From positions 6,696,001 through 6,760,000 of the forward strand of contig JANVAS020000203.1 in the NCBI GenBank assembly GCA_027563935.2: DNA of 64,000 nt. The letters are read 5' to 3'. The notes under the pieces were generated by a model. That model ran no database searches. It saw nothing but the letters and a program-made list of their open reading frames with translations, and had not been told where the DNA came from. A program made the translations under genes and the position numbers. Shown piece after piece: positions 57,858-64,000 of the stretch. The DNA is from Costus lasius (Eukaryota > Streptophyta > Magnoliopsida > Zingiberales > Costaceae). Position 1 is the stretch's first letter; the number at the start of each line of letters is the position of its first letter.

Positions 57858-60800
57858 ATGAGCTTCAATGTGCGATCCCTACTGGAAAGGGAGAAGTTTG
57901 CTGGGCCAAACTTCTCAGACTGGTACGGACACCTTAAGATTGTTCTTAAGGCAGAGAGGAAACTGTATGTCCTCGAGACGGCTATACCGCCTCAACCCGC
58001 TCCGAACGCCGCAAGGGCGGTTCGGGATGCCTATGAAAAGCACGTCAATGATAGCATTGATGTCGCTTGCCTGATGCTAGCGTCTATGACGCCACCGCTG
58101 CTGCGTCAGCATGAGGATATGTCTGCTATACAAATGATAGCAAACCTCAAGATGCTGTATGCTGCACAGGCGAGGACTGAACGCTATAATTTGACCAAGT
58201 TTTTCTTTCAGAGCAAACTGGCTGAAGGGAGCCCAGTGGGAGCTCACGTGCTCAAGATGATTGGGCACAAAGAGGCTCTAGAGAAAATGGGGCATACCAT
58301 CAATCAGGAGCTTGTTGTAGACATTATTCTGCAGTCTCTTCCGCCCTCTTTCGATGCGTTCATCATTAACTTTAATATGAACAAAATCGATTGTACTCCG
58401 GCAGAGCTGCTGAATATGCTCTTGACTACTGAGGAAACTCTGAAGGGAAAGCCTTCAACCTCTGTCTTAATGGTTCCTTCGAGGAACAAGAAGAAGGGGA
58501 AGAAGGACAAAGCCCCTGTCAAGAACTACAGTAAGGCTCTGAAACAAAAGATGAAGCGGTCGAAGGACAACAGGTGTTTCCACTGTGGCCAGCTGGGTCA
58601 CTGGAAAAAGGACTGTAAAGCGCTCCAAGGAGACAAGAAGGGAAGCATCGCTTTTGGCTCAGGTATATTTGTGACTGAAGTCATGATATCCTCTTCTTCT
58701 ATTTCATGGGTGTTGGACACTGCATGTGGAGTTCACATTTGTTCAAATGTACAGGACCTCAAGAGAAGAAGACAGGTGGGACAGCATGAGGTGGACCTAC
58801 GCGTTGGAAACGGGGCACGGGTTGCTGCTGTTGCTGTAGGGGATTATTACATCTCATTACCATCTGGCATTGTATTAGAATTAAACAATTGTTACTTTGT
58901 ACCCAGTATTACCAAAAATATTATCTCTATTCCTGCTCTTGTCAGGAAAGGGTTTTCCTTTGAATGCAAGATTTCAAAGTGTTATCTTACTCTTGATAAT
59001 ATTGTTTATGCTACTGGTTCAATTAACAATGGGTTATTCATGTTGGACATGGAATATTCTATACAAAACATTGATAATAAGAAAGCCAAGTATGCTGATG
59101 ACAGCACCTTGCTATGGCATAGTCGTTTAGGCCATATTAACAAGAAGCGCATTAAGCGGTTGCATGATCATGGACTGCTGGGATCATTCTCCTATGAGGA
59201 GATTGATACATGCAAAGCTTGTTTAATGGGTAAAATGACGAAGTCGCCTTTTCTTAACAAAGGTCAAAGGGCTTCAGGTTTACTTGACCTTATACACAGT
59301 GATGTGTGTGGGCCGTTTAGTAAACATGCCAGAGGTGGCTATCAGTACTTCATTACCTTTACTGATGATTTCAGTAGATATGGGTATGTCTATCTGATGA
59401 GGCATAAGAGTGAATCTTTTGACAAGTTCAAAGAGTTCAAGAATGAAGTACAGAATCAGCTAGGCCGAAATATCAAGGCACTTCGTTCTGATCGAGGTGG
59501 AGAATACCTAAGTCGAGAGTTTACTGACTATCTGAAGGAGTGTGGGATTATCTCACAGCTCACTCCACCAGGAACACCGCAATGGAATGGTGTGTCCGAG
59601 AGGAGAAATAGAACGTTACATGATATGGTTCGTTCTATGATGAGTCAGGCTACTCTACCTTACTCCTTTTGGGGATTTGCACTGGAAACAGCTGCAAAGG
59701 TACTAAACCGAGTGCCATCCAAGGCAGTTTCAAAGACTCCATATGAGTTATGGTATGGGAAACAGCCTAGCTTGACATTTTATTAAGATCTGGGGTTGCG
59801 AGGCTTATCTCAAAAAGCTCGCCTCTGGGAAACTGGAGAGCAGATCTGAGAAATGCATCTTTGTCGGTTACCCTAAGGAAACTAAGGGTTATTATTTCTA
59901 CGATCCCAAAGAGAACAAGGTATTTGTTGCTCGGACGGCCATTTTTCTTGAGAAGGAGTTTCTTCTGCAAGAGGCCAGTGGGAGAGAAATAAAGCTGGAT
60001 GAGAATCCAGAGGAAGGACAAAGTAGTCAAGCACAGTTGGATGAGCCTGAGCCGGTAGATCAGGTTATTGAACAACCTGAGGCTCAGATATCACGGGAAC
60101 CGCGTAGATCGGGAAGGATCCGTCGACAGCCTGAGCGCTATGACGGAGTCTACATCATTGATAATGATGAACCCCTCACTTATGCGGATGCGGTCAGTGG
60201 ACCGGAGTCAGCGAGATGGCTTGAAGCTATGCGCGCCGAGATGGACTCCATGTCAGATAACCAAGTCTGGGATTTGGTTGATCTGCCTCCGGGAGTAATC
60301 CCTATAGGCTGTAAATGGATCTTCAAGAAGAAGATTGACATGGATGGTAACGTGGTTACCTATAAAGGCAGGCTAGTAGAGAAAGGTTTCAAACAAATCT
60401 ACGGGATAGATTATGATGAAACTTTCTCTCTTGTAGCCATGTTCAAGTCTATTCGGATTCTTTTCGCGATAGCAGCATATTACGATTATGAGATCTGGCA
60501 GATGGATGTGAAAACGGCTTTCCTTAATGGAAAACTGGATGAGGATGTGTATATGACACAACCTGAAGGTTTCACTAATCCATCAGATCGTCATAAAATA
60601 TGCAAATTAAAGAAGTCCATTTATGGACTTAAACAAGCATCTAGAAGCTGGAATATTCGTTTTGATGAATCAATCTCTGAGTTTGGTTTCATCAAGAACG
60701 AAGATGACCCGTGTGTATATAAGATGTTTAGTGGGAGTGTGATTACTTTCCTAGTCCTCTACGTCGATGATATCTTAATCATTGGAAACGATATTCCTGA

Positions 60801-61743
60801 AATGCATGCTGTAAAAGCATGGCTAAGGAAATGTTTCCAGATGAAAGATCTAGGAGAAGCAGCCTATGTATTAGGTGTGAAGATCTACAGGGATAGATCT
60901 AAGAGGCTTCTCGGGCTGTGCCAGAGTACTTACATCGATAAAGTCCTGGAGAGATTTCATTTAGAGAATTCTAAAAGAGGATATCTTCCAGTCATACATG
61001 GTCTGAATCTTTCGAAGAGTCAGTGTCCACAAACACAGACTGAGAAAGATGAAATGGACAATACGCCTTATGCTTCGGCTATTGGGTCCATTATGTATGC
61101 GATGTTGTGTACTCGCCCAGACGTCGCTTACGGGTTAAGCGTGACCAGTCGATTCCAAAGTAATCCAGGTCAGGCACACTGGATTGCAGTCAAGAACATT
61201 TTGAAATATCTTCGGAGGACCAAAGATATGTTCTTGATATATGGTGGTCAGGAAGAACTCAGTATAGAAGGATATACTGACGCTTCGTTCCAATCTGACC
61301 AGGATGATTTCCGATCGCAATCAGGCTATGTTTTTAGCTTGAATGGAGGAGCAGTGGTGTGGAAAAGTTTCAAACAGTCAATCGTTGCTGATTCCACAAC
61401 AGAAGCCGAGTATGTTGCAGCCTCGGAAGCATCCAAGGAGGCAGTGTGGATTCGCAAGTTCGTTCAGGAACTTGGTGTTGTTCCTTCGAGTGCAGATCCT
61501 TTGGTTATCTTCTGTGATAACACTGGAGCAATCGCACAAGCAAAGGAACCACGGTCGCACCAGAAGTCCAAGCACATACAGAGACGGTTTCACTTGATCC
61601 GGGAGATCATTGATCGAGGCGAGATCAAAATCTGCAAGGTTCATACAGATGACAATCTGGCTGACCCGCTTACCAAGCCTCTGGCGCAGCAGAAGCATGA
61701 GAAGCACTGTAATAATATGGGTTTGAGATTTCTCAACCATTAG
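57858..61743 (+). pseudogene. Copia F gag-pol polyprotein, one frameshift
   Basis: The first frame (57858-59786) covers gag, CFHCGQLGHWKKDC, protease WVLDTACGVHIC and integrase (HSDVCGPF, LRSDRGGEY, NGVSERRN) and stops after KQPSLTF. An extra T in ACATTTTATTAAG (about 59777-59785), where the sisters have ACATTTATCAGG, shifts the frame. The remaining part (to 61743) is open in the +1 frame and encodes the integrase C-terminus, RT (CKWIFKKK, YVDD) and RNase H (TDASFQSD, TEAEYVAA), ending RFLNH-stop. Small substitutions in conserved places are present (AKGFKQIYG reads EKGFKQIYG; FSPVAMF reads FSLVAMF). Confidence 0.95.
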
Positions 61744-61763
61744 ATTAAGTGCAAGTGGGAGAT

Positions 61764-63469
61764 TGTTGGGGTATGCCCTTAAGGCTAATGTTTGAGGCCT
61801 TGGGATTGTAACAGTATCATGTATAAACTCTTGTGTTTATAAAGGCAATGGTTGTTATTCAGATTGTTACATTGTTTGCTGTTTGCTGCAATAAGTGTTC
61901 TTCTGAATAATGTCTCAATGCTGTTCAGCTAGGCTGACATGCTATAAGTCCTTAGTCGAGATATCTTGGTGAACATGAGACAGCCTTGATATGATTGAGA
62001 CTAATATGTGTTCTAATCTTATAGGATGCTTCGAGCATGGAATAAGATGTAGACTCATGGGTACATTGGATGTACTGGACAGACCCTACTAGGATATTCA
62101 ATTGCTTGTCACAATGTGAATAATCCTTGTTTGCAACAAGTGGCACATGTCCTCTGACTTGAGATCACTTGTGTTTCTAAATGATGATTGTCATTGTTTT
62201 GAGGTAGTTCAATATCATTTGAAATATAATGGTTATAGACTATCTTGGATAATGATTATGATTCAGGTTAGGGCACTAGTGATAGATATAGGATTGCCGT
62301 CTCCTTGTTGAAGGAGTGTGATGTTCTATAGGGGCCCCCTAAATGAGATGATTGAGAAAGTGTATGGCCATACCCAGGTGACTATGTTCATCTGATCTAA
62401 TCATGCTCATCATATTGGAGCTACAGGCTTGACACGCTTGTCCAATAAGAACATCCAGTGGCAAAGGAAACATGTATGCCTAGTGAAGGAGATTCACACT
62501 TGTGCTGTGGTTTGGGTGTAGTCTTGGAAGACTCTTTCCTTTATATCGGGAGACAGTGATGTGTTGCTAGATACCCCTCACTGATCGTGATAACGTAAGT
62601 TATCGTTACCGACATTTAAAGGAAACCCTTAGGGTCGCACAATTTGATGATATGGCTTACTTAAGTCAGATCGTGTGGACTGAATTATTTGAGTTCAGTT
62701 TTAAAGGGATTGAATCTCTGATTGTAGGTGAGATCTGGTCTGATCATGTTTGATTGATTAGGGCTTGAGATCGGTAAGCTTTGATCGAGAGATTTGATGC
62801 TAGATCGGTGAGATCAAGAACATCAAGAGATGAACGGTCAGATCTAGAACCTTAGGGTTTAATTAGATCTGGACTACATGCTTGGGCTGTTTTGGTTTGG
62901 TCATTGAACCAAATGCAATTGAACCATGGCTTGGTTCAAAGAGGATAAAGAGGAGCGATCGGTTCACTTGGAGTGAACGCAAGGATGATCGCATGAACGC
63001 ATGGAGTCAAGGACTTTCCATTTTTAGAAGTCGGTTTTTCCATCTTGGAAAAACGTCTCCACGTTTGATGAAAACGTCTCCACTTCATTTTCGAGACGTC
63101 TTCTTGCCTCTTCCTCTCGACGACACACTTTGGTGTGAAGGTGGAAAAACACTTTGGAGAAAGTTCGGCCAAGCAAGTCTTCATCCTTCCATTCCTTTCC
63201 ATACGAGAAGAAAACTTTGGAGCCTTGCTAGCACAAGTCGCGCCAAAGGAGTAGGCCTTCTTCCTCTTGTGTGCGACAGCCTTTGGAGAAGATTCAATTG
63301 ATTCTTTGCTTCCAAGTTGCCATCCCTTCATGGCTATGGTATGATCTCTCATATCCTAAAGTTTTTCATATGGTTCTAATATGCGATCCTAGAAACCCTT
63401 GTTTCCGCCCATGCTTGTTAGATGCGCATGTTTAGGGTTTCGACTCCCCTAGCTTTAGGGGTTCCTTCA
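61764..63469 (+). repeat. Copia F 3' LTR
   Basis: 1706 bp, preceded by AAGTGGGAGAT and followed by GCGTT. Confidence 0.95.
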
Positions 63470-63474
63470 GCGTT

Positions 63475-63681
63475 AAATAGTTGGGTGCCATCGCTTCTCA
63501 TTCACATTAGTGTTGCCCGATCGAATTCGCCGTTGTTTCGTCGTGTTTTCTATCGGTTTTCCTGCACTTTCCAAAGCGTTTCTTCTTCCCTCGTCTCACG
63601 ACCCTCTCCCGTTTTATGTGCATCGTGTAACAACCCTAGAGTACGACATAAGGACCCTCCCTCCTATTAGACGCTACATCA
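63475..63681 (+). repeat. Gypsy B 3' LTR, right end
   Basis: AAATAGTTGGGTGCC...GACGCTACATCA matches the end of the 5' LTR (about 36728-36930). It is followed by the TSD GTACT (63682-63686). Confidence 0.9.
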
Positions 63682-63686
63682 GTACT

Positions 63687-64000
63687 TCATCAGGAAAGTA
63701 TTTGACAGTTGTTCCCATGTAGTCAATATCGCGCTTGGTCCCTGAGAGAAAAAGGAAACAATTTTAGTTTTAGTGCATCATCAGAAACTCCATAAATTTT
63801 AATAGTATCACAATATTCAATAAAAAGATGTAAATGCTGATATGGATCTTCAATTGGATCTCCTCCAAATTGGTTCTGCTGAATAATGGTCAAGAAGGCA
63901 GGATTGATCTCAAAATTATCTACTTCAATAGTTGGTCTGACAATGCTGAAGTGTATTTCTTGTGGCTTAGGGGCTGCATAGTCCCTTAGTGATCTCTGAT
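63687..64000 (-). pseudogene. Athila-like gag, block 4 (N-terminal side), cut by window end
   Basis: On the minus strand it reads RSLRDYAAPKPQEIHFSIVR, FEINPAFLTIIQQNQFGGDP, EDPYQHLHLFIEYCDTIKI and LKLKLFPFSLRDQAR, then TTWEQLSNTFLMKY in a different frame. The break near 63730 is where family members carry several more residues (the W-L-N-S-L-P-P region), so a small deletion with frameshift is likely. It continues at 33316-33354. The start of gag is outside the window. Confidence 0.86.

Larger units (their letters stand above)
54294..63469 (+). mobile_element. Copia F: full-length Ty1/Copia element inside Gypsy B 3' LTR
   Basis: LTRs are 54294-55992 (1699 bp) and 61764-63469 (1706 bp); the 7-bp difference is a TGTTTGC-type duplication near 61875. 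TSD GCGTT is perfect (54289-54293 and 63470-63474). Gag-pol has a single frameshift. Same family as Copia A, C and E with a fourth LTR subfamily. Confidence 0.96.
33355..63681 (+). mobile_element. Gypsy B: complete but decayed Ty3/Gypsy element carrying three primary insertions
   Basis: TSD GTACT is perfect (33350-33354 and 63682-63686). The 5' LTR is 33355-36930, interrupted by solo LTR G. The 3' LTR starts at 41795 and ends at 63681, interrupted by solo LTR D (with Copia E inside) and Copia F. With insertions removed the LTRs are about 1.72 and 1.70 kb and the element about 8.3 kb. Gag-pol resembles Gypsy A but is GC-richer and full of stops and shifts. The LTRs have diverged clearly, so this insertion is older than Gypsy A. 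Confidence 0.93.

Noticed and set aside
59777..59790. Programmed frameshift in Copia F
   Set aside because: An extra T relative to all three sister copies; a private mutation.

Overview
This is nuclear DNA of a seed plant, most likely an angiosperm, and it consists entirely of nested LTR retrotransposons. I see no host gene, rRNA gene, true tRNA gene or bacterial signature. The evidence is Ty1/Copia and Ty3/Gypsy polyproteins, LTRs with TG...CA ends, 5-bp target-site duplications (TSDs), primer-binding sites matching the 3' end of plant initiator tRNA-Met, and purine tracts. The species cannot be named from this.

Layout. The oldest layer is a decayed Athila-like Gypsy element on the minus strand. 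It survives as four blocks (1364-4792, 22211-22466, 33316-33354, 63682-64000) that read as one gag-pro-pol once the insertions are removed. Into it went: (1) a Copia LTR cut by the window start (1-1363); (2) Gypsy A (4793-22210), which was itself hit by full-length Copia A (11142-20301, TSD ACAGC); (3) a solo Copia LTR 'B' (22467-33315, TSD GATTT), hit by full-length Copia C (22644-31812, TSD ATATG); (4) Gypsy B (33355-63681, TSD GTACT). Gypsy B's 5' LTR holds a solo LTR 'G' (34087-35932, TSD CACAC). Its 3' LTR holds solo LTR 'D' (42358-53355, TSD CCCAC), which contains full-length Copia E on the minus strand (43753-52797), and full-length Copia F (54294-63469, TSD GCGTT). Removing the insertions leaves Gypsy A and Gypsy B each about 8.3 kb long.

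Gene content. Copia A, C, E and F are one family (about 9.0-9.2 kb, LTRs about 1.7 kb, gag-pol about 1,290 codons). Each is almost intact, with one or two obvious lesions. Gypsy A has one frameshift plus the Copia A insertion. Gypsy B and the Athila-like element carry many stops and frameshifts.

Main discovery candidate. All LTR subfamilies of this Copia family carry a conserved ATG-GCN-WTG followed by GTATGAT near the end of the LTR. The gag ATG is preceded by a plant-like branch site, a U-rich tract and TTGTAG. Splicing these (about 1.9-2.0 kb) would join in frame and start Gag inside the LTR. The proposed intron holds the primer-binding site, two conserved 13-bp palindromes at fixed spacing and, in three of four copies, a tRNA-like T-arm hairpin with compensatory changes. 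This suggests a separation of spliced mRNA for translation from unspliced RNA for packaging and reverse transcription. It is inference from sequence only. Secondary candidates are a 21-residue repeat tail in the pol frame inside the Gypsy B LTR, and motif islands shared between distantly related Copia LTRs.
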